Part shown: one piece after another, positions 43,165 to 54,342 of the stretch | How positions within the stretch are numbered: the stretch's first letter is position 1 | Layout of the letters: every line of letters begins with the position of its first letter | DNA from: Perkinsus olseni | Lineage: Eukaryota > Perkinsozoa > Perkinsida > Perkinsidae | Assembly: GCA_013115135.1 (NCBI GenBank) | Contig: JABANP010000114.1 | Coordinates: 1 to 64,000 of the forward strand | Reading direction: 5' to 3' | DNA: 64,000 nt | The notes under the pieces: model-generated | What the model saw: the letters and a program-made list of their open reading frames with translations, nothing else | Database searches by the model: none | Told to the model about the DNA's origin: nothing | Made by a program: the position numbers and the translations under genes

Positions 43165-44479
43165 TTGACGGAAAGCCCGAAGGTAGGCCTCTCCTATCAC
43201 GCATGGCGTCCGCTAATCATTGGAAGCAGCTTCGCAAGGGTGCAGCGTGAAACAATCGCAGTGTGTTGAGAATCCGATTGAACTTTGATTGACTGATGTT
43301 AATTCTCAACCTGTTGCGTGGCGTGTCCTTTACGGATAAACGGTATTGAAAGAAGGGGAATACTGTGAGAGGATGCCGGGTCTCGCACGTTGATTGGGAC
43401 CGTTCCTATTCAGGTCGTATCGAGTTCGATCTTTATGGCAAGCAAGTTCCCAAGACCGCTGAGAACTTCCGTGCCTTGTGCACTGGCGAGAAGGGTGTCG
43501 GCCAGAGTGGGAAGCCTCTCTGGTATAAAGGCTCTAGCTTCCACAGAGTAAGCGAACAATTTCCCAATTCGAATAGACATTCCCATGAATATTTCTCTCA
43601 TGCAAAATATTGTTTGCAACAGTTGAACTCTTTTTCGGGGTGTGTTGGTTTCCGCTGTTCTCGCTCACAGTATAGCTATCGCCCCCCTTTCTGCAGGTAA
43701 TTCCCGGATTCATGTGTCAAGGCGGTGATTTCACCATGGGCAATGGCATGGGCGGCGAGTCTATTTATGGCGAGAAATTCCCAGATGAGGTGACTACAAC
43801 ATGTGCATTGCTCCGCTACAGTTGATGCATATTTTTCAGAACTTTGGTCTGAAGCACAGCAAGCCCTACTTGCTCTCCATGGCCAACTCTGGTCCTGACT
43901 CGAACGGATCTCAATTTTTCATTACCGTTGACAAAACCCCGTGGCTCAACGGCCGTCACGTCGTTTTCGGACGCGTCTCGAAGGGCATTGATGTTGTAAG
44001 CAGTCGTCGGAGCAGTTAAGGTTGAAGTGACTTCGGAGTCGCTCCTTATCTGCTGATAGCTCCCTTCACGCGAAGGCTCTTCTTTCCTCTTCTCTGTGTG
44101 AGCTGGCCATGCGTACGCCGATAAAATACGAAATTCCCGTGACTTCGCACCGGCATGAATGGCAATCGTTGGGTAGTTCTGATCAACACCCTATTTATTT
44201 TTGTAGTGATTCAGACGCACATCATTCTTCGCTTAGTGTCTTATTCTGAACTTTACCAGCTGCATACGGATTAGTCTGTGAAAGTAGTCATGTATTTTTA
44301 GGTTAAGAAGATCGAGGCTGTGGGTAGTCAAAGCGGCACTACCAGCAAGAAGGTCGTCATCGCCGACTCCGGTGAACTACCGCTCGAAAAGGAAGAGGTA
44401 ACAAGTGAACTTCTTGGCTTCGTGGCGCCGTAATCTGTTCTCTCAGGGAGCCACTACCGAGAAGGAGCAGGAGTTGTAG
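43044..44479 (+). CDS. Secreted cyclophilin-type peptidyl-prolyl isomerase with ER-retention-like tail
   Basis: Six exons: 43,044-43,182, 43,414-43,547, 43,697-43,789, 43,840-43,995, 44,302-44,397 and 44,447-44,479, total 651 bp, 216 residues, all joins in frame at GT-AG. The signal peptide ([22 protein letters not shown]) is followed by a full cyclophilin fold: [20 protein letters not shown], the catalytic Arg in [35 protein letters not shown] and [12 protein letters not shown], whose Trp is the cyclosporin-contact residue. The C-terminus EKEQEL resembles a KDEL-type ER retrieval signal, as expected of a cyclophilin B. It catalyses proline isomerisation in secretory folding. Start chosen because only this exon 1 has a donor. 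Confidence 0.96.
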
Positions 44480-45401
44480 AGAGATGGCAGGCCCCGCCGT
44501 ATCATGGCGCGATCCTCGCGCCGCGATGATTTTTCTTCACTCGATTCTACTGTTGCGTCGGTAGTGATTTTTGCGGGTCGCTGCTAGCCCCGAGCAACGG
44601 GGGCAGGAATTGCATCAAGTCTGAGTCGGCCGGATTACGAAGTAGTTACAACAGGCAAGATCTTCAAGAATTCGGCTTCCACTATGGCCACAGCCCGTGG
44701 TGGATTCTGCCAGGAGGCGAGGAGATGGTCCGGTCTGTCCCTTCCGCTAATGTGACAGCATTCGGGCCAACTGGATAACGCAACAGAGAGCTTATCGTCG
44801 AGTTGCTAGCACTTCGGCATCATGGCTCACTAAGCCGGCGACGGACTTGGAATTAAAACTGACAGACACACCGACCAGTATTCGTCTAGCAGGTGTGAGT
44901 CGTAGGCGGAGCGAGCTTGACCGGGAATAGATATCTCGTGGAATGCATCCAATACGGCCGAGCTGGCTATGGCAGGCGATTTAGGTCGTCGTCGTCTGTT
45001 GAGCCCAAAGCAGCGAAAGCATGAACTTCTGTTTCCCCGAAATGATGCAAACGGGTACACTCACTTCAGACTCACCGTAGTACGGTGACCGTACTAATCG
45101 GCTGAGGTGCCGCAGGCGCTGATCTACCAATCAAATTGACTTATCAAATCAACACGCGCAGATCGGAACCCGTATGGCGTTTGAGCAAAAAAGCCCTAGT
45201 GGCCTGCTACCTATGACGGGTAAAAAAGTTGGTCTCTAATACGCCTTGAGAGCACGAGACCGATGAAGATCTGTTCGTTTGTCGGGTGCGATACCGCAAC
45301 GCCTCAACCTTCTTGCTCGTGCTCATAATGAGAGGAGCACGAGCAAACCATTGAGAGAATCGCCTCACGCAACGCTGAAGAGTCTTCAGTGGAGAGTCTC
45401 T
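44480..45401. other. Downstream spacer, repeated at 52,272-52,980 and 55,230-55,808
   Basis: No supported gene. The same DNA follows the cyclophilin 3' fragment at 52,271 and, further truncated, starts unit 3 near 55,230. It contains GAAGAGTCT hairpin-like motifs near 45,380-45,410. Confidence 0.6.
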
Positions 45402-45914
45402 TCAGAAGAGACGAAACGCATCAAAAAAGGTCTCTAGCCACTCCAGGACATGATTCCTTCTGGGTTTAGCCTCGATAGCCCTACGACGTAATGATGGATC
45501 GGTATCACCGGTAGTGGGAGAGCGTAAGTTGGCGAATACTTCAGCAGCTAGCCACATATATAACGGATCCTCGTTGTTCTCGGCTGCCCTGGTCAGAACT
45601 GGTTGTATGACGGTGTCATCGATAGCCAGGGAACTCAAATCGTTGTCCATTTGAGTTGCCAGCCAGGCCCAGAAGGGATCATCCCTGTCTTCAACAACGG
45701 CGGCCAATGCTTGTGGTATGTCGGCACCATTGTCAGCCAAGGAGCTCGCCAGGTCTTGTATTTGAGCCGTCAGCCAAACCCATAGGGGATGCACTTCCCC
45801 ATTGATGGGCCCAAATGGTGGTGATGGTAAGCCGAAAGCCGGAGAATCCTGGTTGTTGGGCTGTTGTTGAGCGACGACCGGTAGGAACAGAAGTACGGTC
45901 GGAATGAGATACAT
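45402..45914 (-). CDS. Secreted Trp-repeat protein 1, 170 aa
   Basis: First of three paralogues. A hydrophobic leader (MYLIPTVLLFLPVVA) is followed by QQQPNNQD and four related repeats of about 34-38 residues, each with an aromatic core: HPLWVWLTAQ, DPFWAWLATQ, DPLYMWLAAE and HVLEWLETFF. The stretches between are acidic and predicted helical. There is no cysteine, so the fold would be a helical repeat without disulfides. The ancestral ATG of the other two copies is lost; a CTG-AGG to CTG-ATG change gives the present start, so the leader is shorter. Function unknown. I recognise no described domain. Confidence 0.8.
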   Translation of the reverse strand: MYLIPTVLLFLPVVAQQQPNNQDSPAFGLPSPPFGPINGEVHPLWVWLTAQIQDLASSLADNGADIPQALAAVVEDRDDPFWAWLATQMDNDLSSLAIDDTVIQPVLTRAAENNEDPLYMWLAAEVFANLRSPTTGDTDPSLRRRAIEAKPRRNHVLEWLETFFDAFRLF

Positions 45915-46179
45915 CAGAGTGATGTTACTAACAACAACAGAAAGAGGGACCTACACAGACCAGCAGATGATGTTACTCATGCACCAACCTGTTAGAGGCC
46001 GAAAAACTCATCCATTCTGGTGTGGGCCGTCCCCGCTATGCCATAATCGATCCAATCGACTCGATCATCGGGGGACACTGTCCCCGGGACAGTGGTCCAC
46101 TGTCTACCAATTGTCTACGACTTTCTCACAATAACCGTCCGATGTGATACCAAAATAGCGATGGAAACGTAACAATGAA
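45915..46179. other. Upstream region of Trp-repeat gene 1
   Basis: It lacks the MITE that sits upstream of the other two Trp-repeat genes. A GC-rich inverted motif (GGGGACACTGTCCCCGGGAC) lies at about 46,069-46,090. Confidence 0.5.
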
Positions 46180-46410
46180 CTATCTGAAGTCACTCTGATG
46201 ACTCTTCCAGCAGGCCAAGTAGAGATTCGACATCGTTTGCTCCGGAAATGCATGCGTGACATCGTGAAAGAGTAGACAGCTAGGAAGTGACAAAAGGATC
46301 AATCTGTGATAGAAGACATCGTACTCCGCTTGACCCTGTCGGGCGATTCCTACGGTAGATGACAAGGTCGATTGTGAGTTAAATCCCCATTCGTCGGGCG
46401 TGCAAAGTCT
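46180..46410 (-). pseudogene. Conserved exon-like fragment, copy 1 (unknown family)
   Basis: An open minus-strand frame with DEWGFNSQSTLSSTVGIARQ and EYDVFYHRLILLSLPSCLLF. Related frames occur upstream of the other two Trp-repeat genes (53,901-54,130 and 56,723-56,960) with substitutions but no indels in this part, suggesting former or present coding. I cannot extend it into a full gene. Confidence 0.4.
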
Positions 46411-46561
46411 TTCATTCTTTTCCTTCTGAGCGTTACTCTATCGAGAGGAATTGGCTATACACGCATACACAAAACGATCGCCGCGCGCACTAGAGTGACA
46501 ATATAGCGACGATCGTACGCTATGTAGCATCCAGTCCAATAAACTTAGCTGTTAGACATTA

Positions 46562-47935
46562 CTGTGTGTGCCATTTTGATATGCTAATGACCAAAATTGG
46601 GATATCTCGTTTAATACGAAGCTTTCATATGTCAAAGTTGGTCTGCTTACGTATTTTGACGAGAGGAATTCATTGATATATCGATCAACCGTTTCATTGA
46701 CCGCTTCGTCGTTGTAGAGAGCGCGAAGTGAATTTCGCGCGCGCCAAGTGTACCATTTCGATATGCAACCGTGCCGTTATGCGGAAATACGCGACCGAAA
46801 AAACTAGGGAGAGTCTCTGCGCCCAGGAGAGTGCTAGGCAGCGCCTTCTGGCGCTCCTATCCGGGTCGTGTAGCGCTGCACGCTACAAAATTGCCCCACT
46901 ATGCGATCTTTCGTCGGCCTGTGCCTCGTACCACTTAATGGGCAGAGGCGATGCTCGCAGCTCTTGTACTACTTGGTAAGTCCCTGCGAATGTCAACAAG
47001 CCCGCAATTTGGCCCACCGCAAGCTTCTGCACTCGTGATGGGGCGAACGCTGTTCGGGCGTGCGCGTTTTGTGGACGGTTTCGTGGACGAAACGGTTCAA
47101 ACAACAAACTTTATTATTGTTCCCGAGAACGCATGTCATTAGCTTGCGGTTGGTATACAAACTGTCGCCCAACTCGCCAAAACAAGGAAAATCTTCCGGT
47201 ATGATAGCGCCATGCACTCATAAGTGGCACTTCAAGCCGTGAAATCGGCGTTTTTCCGGGGAGAAAGTTTTGCCGAGCAGTTGCAATTCATGTTTTGAAT
47301 GTTTCATCACAAGTCATATACCGAACGAAAGTTAACAACAAGCACTTTGCGAGCACGCAATGCAAATATACATATTTGACCGTTTCGCCTGCGAAACGAC
47401 TCCTCTAACGCGCGCGCCCTGGAGGACGACTCCCATTCAAAGCTATATCACCAACAATAGGCCTAGCTAGCGACGCGGGAGCTTCTGCGATTCTTCGGCA
47501 TGCTTCCCAGAACAACGTTAAACCCGCAGTTCCACACATGTGAACAGCTATCAGCTACTCTGTTGCTCACGGCACGGACCACCCTAATATGAGGTAAAGA
47601 AATTATCCTGACACAGTAATGTAGTGAAACACTGTACAGACAAAAGCAGGGGAGCCGGAGTAATGTATGGCTAAGTATCAAAGTCTCTGGCGTAGTTAAC
47701 GGTCTAGTATAACCCCATAACGGCACGGTTGCATATCGAAATGGTACACGTGGCGCGCGCGAAATTCACTCCGCGCTCTCTACAACGACGAAACGGTCAA
47801 TGAAACGGTTGATCGATATATCAATGAGTTCCTTTCGTCAAAATACGTAAGCAGACCAACTTTGACAAATGAAAGCTTCGTATTAAGCGAGATATCACAA
47901 TTTTGGTCATTTGCATATCAAAATGGCACACACAG
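46562..47935. mobile_element. 1.37-kb element with 219-bp terminal inverted repeats and TA target duplication
   Basis: 46,562-46,781 and 47,717-47,935 are reverse complements with few differences. The ends read TA-CTGTGTGTGCCATTTTG and its inverse CAAAATGGCACACACAG-TA, so the presumed TA target duplication is at 46,560-46,561 and 47,936-47,937. The interior (about 930 bp) has only short frames and no transposase. This is the layout of a non-autonomous Tc1/mariner-like foldback element. The arms contain a GATATATCGATC motif and GCGCGC tracts. Confidence 0.85.
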
Positions 47936-47937
47936 TA

Positions 47938-48555
47938 TTGCCGCAATTGACTGCTACTGCGAATCATTAGTGTCAGATAACCGTCTGAGCTCATTATGAG
48001 CTTTGCAGTTCGCAATTGCAATCGCGTGCATGGGTATGCGTTGTAGGCTAGAACTTACGCTAGGCTACGTTACGCTATAGAATATCATTATCGGTCAACT
48101 CCTCTCGAATCGGGTTTTACCACTCTTTGAGACCAGTCTCAGATAGCCAGACTGTACTGTGTGTAAAAGCATCAAAATATTGACAGGAAAAGGGGGGCCT
48201 CGAAGTTCTTCAGGAACTCTCTGTGGTGCAGAGCCACTTCATGCCGAAGTTATTGTTAGACTGCGTCCGAGGCTGCTGTAGCGTTGTGGACAGAATGGCC
48301 CGAGTACACGTGCTCCTCAGGCACTGCCTGACAGGCAGGACCGCATGTGCTATTTTATACTGTGCAATGCCGGTTGACAGCTGTTTAGAAGAGGGATGAA
48401 CCGTAAAAAATGCGGCGGTTCCTGTAATCCTGCCATATTTTGCCGGTCCTAAGAGGATCGAGCAAATTGGGCCAGAGGTCTGTTACCCCAAAACTTACCA
48501 TGTCGCTCTTGAAACGTGTTTCATCTCCACCACAGAGACTCATCAGTGACTGACA
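47938..48555. other. Spacer before the hAT gene
   Basis: No gene seen. It should contain the left end of the hAT element, but I could not pair a terminal inverted repeat or an 8-bp target duplication. Confidence 0.4.
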
Positions 48556-50878
48556 GTGCCAGAGAGAGAGCAGGGGTGTCCTCCAGCAAGGCTGGGCGCT
48601 TGTTCGAGAATTGTATCTACTGGACCACCTCCTTTTACCTCCGCAAGGCGCGATGAGGAGGGAGAAGCTCGCACAGAGAATACTTTAGATTCAAATCCGG
48701 CTCCTAAGGAAGATGAGGCGGCTGACGAGCCTCCAAGAAAGAAATTGAAATCATTTAGGTCTGAGCATCTCGAATGGATTGAGGAAGTTGATGAAGGTTA
48801 TATCTGCCGCATTTGTCGGCCGGCGTTTCTGAGAGGTGACGCGGCAGTACGAGGCGCAGAAGATAAGTATTTTGTGGGCCGTGTGGTTCCCCGTAACAAA
48901 CAGCCTGGCCGGAAAGCTGAAGCCCATGCGCGTGATGTTGGCCACCGGACATTAACAACGAGGCACGAAGTTGTTGCGGGAACGTCTTCTCATCATCAAA
49001 GTGCAGTCTCTCTGCTGTATCGTCAAGCGGCGAAAAAGAAAAGCATACAATATGAGCGTGAGAGGAGTGGGATGATTAGGTATGTTTCCGCTGTGTGAGC
49101 ACACATTGATCAGATTCTCTGATTCAGATATGTGGAGGCTTTGTACTTCTTGATAAAAGAAGAAATAAGTCATACAACTAAGTATGATCGTCTGCTCGAT
49201 CTTCCGTATCGGTTCAATGATAAGCTCGCCACCTTCGCCTCAGCGCGGCCTGGAAATACGACATATCGCTCTACCAGTACCTCCGGTGATATTCTCGATT
49301 CGATTGATGCAGTTTTGGACCAAAGGCTACAGCTGCGATCCGTGATTCCATTAATCAGCTTGGGGAGTTCTCAGTGTTGAGCGACGAGACCTCGTGTCAC
49401 AATGAAAGTGTTCTCAGCATCTACTGTCGACACGTCTCTGATGCTGGTGGGGCTATTTCTGTTGAGGAGACATTATTGCACATTCAAATCGTCGAGAACA
49501 CCAAGTCCTTGACGATTTGCGATGCTCTGGACTCGTCCCTGAAGAATAGAGGTTTGTCTACAGACAATGTTCACTCGGTATCTTTCGATGGGGCAAGTTG
49601 TATGGCCAGTTCCAAGGATGGCGTTTATGGCCGCATCTTAGAAGTTTGGGGGCGGAACATCAAATACGTCCACTGCCGGAGTCACCGTTTACAGCTGGTG
49701 GCCCGGTCAGTTTCCAAAGGAGGTCACCCTTTGATAGAGAATTGCGTGGATAACATCCAAGGCCTTTATGGCCTGTTCTCGAAATCTAATAAAAAAGTAT
49801 CCATTCTGAAATCGGCCTCGGATAGTTTGCGGGAGAGTGGGGACCGTTACAAGGGCATCTTAGAAGTGGCCCCGACTAGATGGCTATCGACAGCCCAGGC
49901 AGTATCGCGGGTAGTGAAAATTATCCATATCATTTGTAAAGCACTCTCGATCATTGGTGAGATGAGCGATTTTCCATCTGAAGATAGGAGCCGCTGCCGA
50001 GGTTTTCTCAAGTTTTTCACTAACCCATTCAATACCAAGCTGCTGCTGATATTACGCCACATTCTTCTGGCCATGTCAAAGCTGTCTGAAGGGTTCCAGT
50101 CTACCGGAATTTCCTACTCCAGGGCCGTTCAGCTCACTACTGATCTTGTGACGGAACTCGAGAGTCTCGATTCGGACAAACTCGAGGCCATCATCAAGGA
50201 TGACTTCGACTCCATTTCGGGCAAGCTGGATGGCGTCCTGCAGTCTACGTTCGCAAGGTTCGCAAGCCTCGCGCTTGTGATTCCACGAATAGAAGTGATA
50301 TATCGTCGGTCATCTCTCCTTATGTCAAGGATCTCACGGTCGAGATCCGCGCGAGATTCAGAGACGACTGCCTGTTTCTCAGCACCCTCGCTCGCTCCGA
50401 CAGTGACGGATGGAACGAAACCATCGCCGTTATGACCGTCACTAAGCTCGATGGGCCCGGTTCCGAGTGGGCTTCTCATTTACGGAGTGAGGTCCTTTTC
50501 GTCAAGCGCTACCTTGCCGAAGAACCCATTCCAGCGGAGTGCAACTTTCATGCCCGATTTCTCGAGCGGCCGAAGCTGGTCTCTCTGTTCCCAAATCACG
50601 CTCACATATGCTCTATAGTGCTTTGCCTTCCAAGCTCAACTGCGTCCGTGGAGCGCTGCTTCAGCACAGCTACTCGTGTCGCCAGCGACCACAGGCATAT
50701 GTCTGGGGAAACTCTCGGTAAGCTTATAAGGGTGAGCCGGCAGGGGCCTGCTTTGCCTGGATTGTCGGCGAGCGAGTCGGCCATCTCGAAGTATGAGAAC
50801 TTTCTAGAGGCCGTCTGGCAACACTGGAGCGAGAAAAGAGCTCGCAGAGTGGAGGCCGCGGGAAGCGCAGTCGAATAG
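48556..50878 (+). mobile_element. hAT-family transposase gene, damaged
   Basis: The N-terminus (PPRKKLKSFRSEHLEWIEEV, then GYICRICRPAF) looks like a TTF-type zinc-finger region of ZNF862/KIAA1586-like hAT proteins. The middle has the DDE core (SVLSDETSCHNESVL; SVSFDGASCMASSKDGVYG; HCRSHRLQLVARSV). The end has the hAT dimerisation domain (PSSTASVERCFSTATRVASD). One GTATGT...TTCAG intron of about 47 nt fits at 49,080-49,128. At least two frame breaks remain, near 49,325 and near 50,250-50,285, the latter in a TTCGCAAG repeat. So the gene is recently inactivated unless these are assembly errors. Terminal repeats not identified. Confidence 0.85.
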
Positions 50879-51828
50879 TTTGTATTTGCTAGGCGAATTT
50901 TATTCAGTTGTAGCCTACAACTTGTAGGTGAACGCACTTTCGATCGAACGGAACCTGATTTTCCATTCCTTAAACTTTAATTTGTGTTCCAACTCGGGAG
51001 TAACGGGAAGGACTGGGCCAGCCCGACTGGCCCCTTAAGTACATGGCAACTTGCCATTGGCAAGTCCCTCTGGTAACCTGACTCAGGTTACCGGAGTGAG
51101 CGATTGGTTGGGGCCTCCGTGGGGGGTGCGTCCCGCACAGATGGCTGGATAAAGCCCTGTATGTGATGGACTGACCGTCACATTGACTCCTAAGGACGTA
51201 ACACCCGTGCATTCGAGAGATACTAAGCGTCCTCGGAATCAGCTTGAACGGTGCTTCTAATCGTCACATCACAACTGCGGTTTAACTACAAACGGAGTTA
51301 CGGCGGAACCATGTTGACTCAAGAAGCATTCGGTCGCTGCTTCAAGTCGACGTACCACTCCATCCATGTGATACTTGAGAAGACGCTCCCGGACACTGAG
51401 GTCCGTATGGACGATAATTCCCATACGGTGCAGTAGGCTCGCACAGGTGGTGCCGATGCTTCCTTTACTCAATCGAAACTGATCATCAAACCATCGCTGA
51501 GCCGCGAACTGCCCTTCACCAGCATTCAATAGCTCAATGAATTGGCCTAAGCGGAACATAACACCTCACACCAAACCGTGGCCGGATTGGCCCCTCGTCA
51601 CCGCTTCCTCGAATTATTCGCGAGTGGCAGCCCTACAGGCCGCCATGGTGTCTTTGCTGCTGCAGAACGACGCAGATTTGAATTCGATCCTGAAGCCATA
51701 TCAGATCGCTTGGTATCATCGTCATCATGACGAAGCGCTAAGATGATACTGATGCCCTCGACGAAGGTCGGTATCATATCATTAGTGACGGCGACGAGAC
51801 GCTAGCCACTTAAGCCACTGTCACGAGC
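50879..51828. other. Spacer after the hAT gene
   Basis: It contains a 21-nt palindrome (GGTAACCTGACTCAGGTTACC, about 51,073-51,093) next to a GGCAACTTGCC inverted motif, and a 96-codon minus frame (51,269-51,559) that I cannot assign. It probably includes the right end of the hAT element. Confidence 0.4.
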
Positions 51829-52271
51829 TGAAGTTGAAGTGACTTCGGAGTCGCTCCTTATCTGCTGATCGCTCTCTCCGCGCGAAGGTTCTTCTTTTCT
51901 CTTCTTTGTGTGAGCTGGCCATGCGCACGCCGATGAAATACGAAATTCCCGTGAATTCGCACCAGCATGAATGGCAATCGTTGGGTAGTTCTGATCAACA
52001 CCCTATTTACTTTTGTAGTGGTTCTCGACGTAATGGATTATGCTGAACTTTACTAGCGGCATGCGGACTAGTCTGTGAAAGTAGTCATGTATTTTTAGGT
52101 TAAGAAGATCGAGGCTGTGGGTAGTCAAAGCGGCACTACCAGCAAAAAGGTCGTCATCGCCGACTCCGGTGAACTACCGCTCGAAAAGGAAGAGGTAACA
52201 AGTGAATTTCTTGGCTTCGCCGTAATCTGTTCTCTCAGGGAGCCTCTACCGAGAAGGAGCAGGAGTTGTAG
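51829..52271 (+). pseudogene. Cyclophilin 3' fragment (part of intron 4 plus exons 5-6)
   Basis: Matches 44,024-44,479: the end of intron 4, exon 5 (from 52,099), the last intron and exon 6 with the stop at 52,269-52,271. Splice sites and the EQEL tail are intact, with one T to S change in exon 6, but exons 1-4 are absent. It is a 5'-truncated copy produced by the segmental duplication that carries Trp-repeat gene 2. Confidence 0.9.
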
Positions 52272-52980
52272 CGAGATGGCAGGCCCCGCCGTATCATCCT
52301 CGCGTCGCGATGATTTTTCTTTACTCGATTCTACTGTTGTGTCGGTAGTAATATTTGCGGGTCGCTGATAGCCCCGAGCGACGGTGGCAGGAATTGCATG
52401 GTGAGAGTCTTAGTCGGCCGGGTTACGAAGTAGTTATAACAGGCAAGATGCTCTACAAGTTGTAGACTACAATCTGAGGATGCACCGGGCAACCGGCTTC
52501 CACTATGGCCAGATCCCGCGGTGGATTCTGCCAGGAGGCGAGGAGATGGTCCGGTCTGTCCTCTTCGCGTGACTGCATTCGGGCCGACTGGATACCGCAA
52601 CACCTTATCCTCGAGTTGCACGTCGGCATCAAGGCTCACTAAGCCGGCGACGGAGCTGGAATTCAAACTGACAGACACACCGACCAGTCTCCGTGTAGCA
52701 GGTGTGAGTCGTAGGCGGAGCGAGCTTGACCGGGAATAGGTATCTCGTCGAATGCATCCAATACAATGCTTCCGGCCGAGCTGGCTATTGCAGGCGATTC
52801 AGGTCGTCGTCGTCTGTTGAGCCCAAAGCAGCGAAATTGACTTGTCAAATCAACTCGCGCAGATCGAAACCCGACAGCCATATGTGGTCAAAAATGGCAT
52901 TTGAGCAAAGATGCCCTTGCGACCTGCTACCTATGACGGGTAAGTATGCTACCTAAGTTGGACTTCGAGAATCACCTCAC

Positions 52981-53517
52981 TCAACGGTGCAAGGGAGAAA
53001 ATATATCGAAAAGGGCCTCTATCCACTCCAGGGTAGGATAATGTCTGGGTTTAGCTTCGATAGCCCTTCGTCGTAATGATGAATCGGTATCACCGGTAGT
53101 GGGAGAGCGTAAGTTGGCGAATACTTCAGCAGCTAGCCACACATAGTAGGGATCCTCGTTCTTGTCGAGCGCCCAGTCCAGAACTGGTTGTATGACGGTG
53201 TCATCGATAGCCAGGGAACTCGGATCGTTCTCCATTTGACTTTTCAGCCAGGCCCAGAAGGGATGCTCGCTGTCTTGAGCAACGGCGGCCAAATCTGCTG
53301 ATAGGTCGGCCTCCAAGGAGCTCGCCAGACTTTGTACTTGAGCCGCCAGCCAAACCCATAGAGAATTCACTTCACCAGTGATGGGCCCCAACGGTGGTAG
53401 TGAGCCGGTGCCTACGACGAGCGGAGGGTCCTGGTTGTTGGGCTGTTGTTGAGCGACAACCGGTAGGACCAGAAGTATGGTCGAAATGAGATACCTCAGG
53501 GTGATGGTCATACTCAC
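52981..53517 (-). CDS. Secreted Trp-repeat protein 2, 178 aa
   Basis: Signal peptide MSMTITLRYLISTILLVLPV with cleavage likely near VVA-QQQ. Four repeats have core Trp at residues 56, 90, 127 and 165 (LWVWLAAQ, FWAWLKSQ, YYVWLAAE, TLEWIEAL), spacing 34-38. No cysteine. The last 15 residues differ from the other copies. The gene is single-exon. A MITE sits about 100 bp upstream of the start. Conservation of frame and repeats across three copies with replacements outside the core supports a functional family; the role is unknown. Confidence 0.85.
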   Translation of the reverse strand: MSMTITLRYLISTILLVLPVVAQQQPNNQDPPLVVGTGSLPPLGPITGEVNSLWVWLAAQVQSLASSLEADLSADLAAVAQDSEHPFWAWLKSQMENDPSSLAIDDTVIQPVLDWALDKNEDPYYVWLAAEVFANLRSPTTGDTDSSLRRRAIEAKPRHYPTLEWIEALFDIFSPLHR

Positions 53518-53615
53518 AACCTAGACAAAAAAGAGAAGAGAAAGCCTGCAGAGATCAGCAGCTCATGGTTCGATGATTCGGAAGTAATCCGCAGTTTCAG
53601 AAAGCATTGACGTAT

Positions 53616-53934
53616 TTGCACTACAACTCAGTGCAGTGCAGCTATTCGGGACGGGGCTCAAAGAAAGGTGAAATTGGACTCGAGAGGGGCTCGGAAAAAT
53701 CTGATTTCTTTGCGGATTCAGGGTGAACGTATGTCCAATATCACGACGAGGAAGGCGTGTGCTGCTCGGATGAACGTACGTTCAGCGAGCAAAGGGGCAC
53801 AAAGAGCAAGGTGGGAGCGCAGCGGGAAGGTCGTTGTCACCGAGATCAGATTTCCCCGAACTCCTCGTGAGTCAAATTTCACCTCTCTGTGAGCCCCTCC
53901 TCAAATAGCCGCACTGTACTGAGTTATAGTGCAA
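53616..53934. mobile_element. MITE-like element, 319 bp, about 75-bp inverted ends
   Basis: It begins TTGCACTACAACTCAGTGCA and ends with the inverse of TTGCACTATAACTCAGTACA. The inverted ends extend through a GACGGGGCTCAAAGA-like stretch to TGGACTCG. The 74-codon frame inside is not conserved in a transposase sense. An almost identical copy is at 56,438-56,756, and lone ends occur elsewhere in the window. Confidence 0.8.
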
Positions 53935-54330
53935 CCCTGATGACTCTTCCAGTGGGCCAAGTGGAGGTTCGACACCGTATGCTCCGGAAATGCATGCGTG
54001 CCATCGTGAAAGAGTAGACAGCTAGGAAGTGACAACAGAATCAACCTGTGGTAGAAGGCATCGTACTTCGCTTGACCCTGTAGAGCGATCCCTACGGTGG
54101 GTGACAAGGTCGACTGCGTGTTGAAGCCCGGTTCGTCAGCCTACCACTCCTAATATGGCTGGACGACATCGCCTCTCTGCCTCCGGAGTAAGCGTTCTAG
54201 GAAATTTAGGCTCGGCTCACGCGTGCTGGCATCAGATCGACAGGCAAGGAGGGCCCCTCGCGGTTTCGGAGGATTTTCTCGTGTTGAAGAGCCCCTTCAA
54301 GCAGAAGCTTCTGGTAGTTAACAGGATGCT
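53901..54330 (-). pseudogene. Conserved exon-like fragment, copy 2 (unknown family)
   Basis: It contains DEPGFNTQSTLSPTVGIALQ and KYDAFYHRLILLSLPSCLLF, matching copies at 46,180 and 56,723. A further open piece (NYQKLLLEGALQHEKILRN) at about 54,220-54,330 is shared with copy 3. A frame break precedes the first part. Could be a decayed multi-exon gene. No family recognised. Confidence 0.4.
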
Positions 54331-54342
54331 TCTCCCGGTAAT

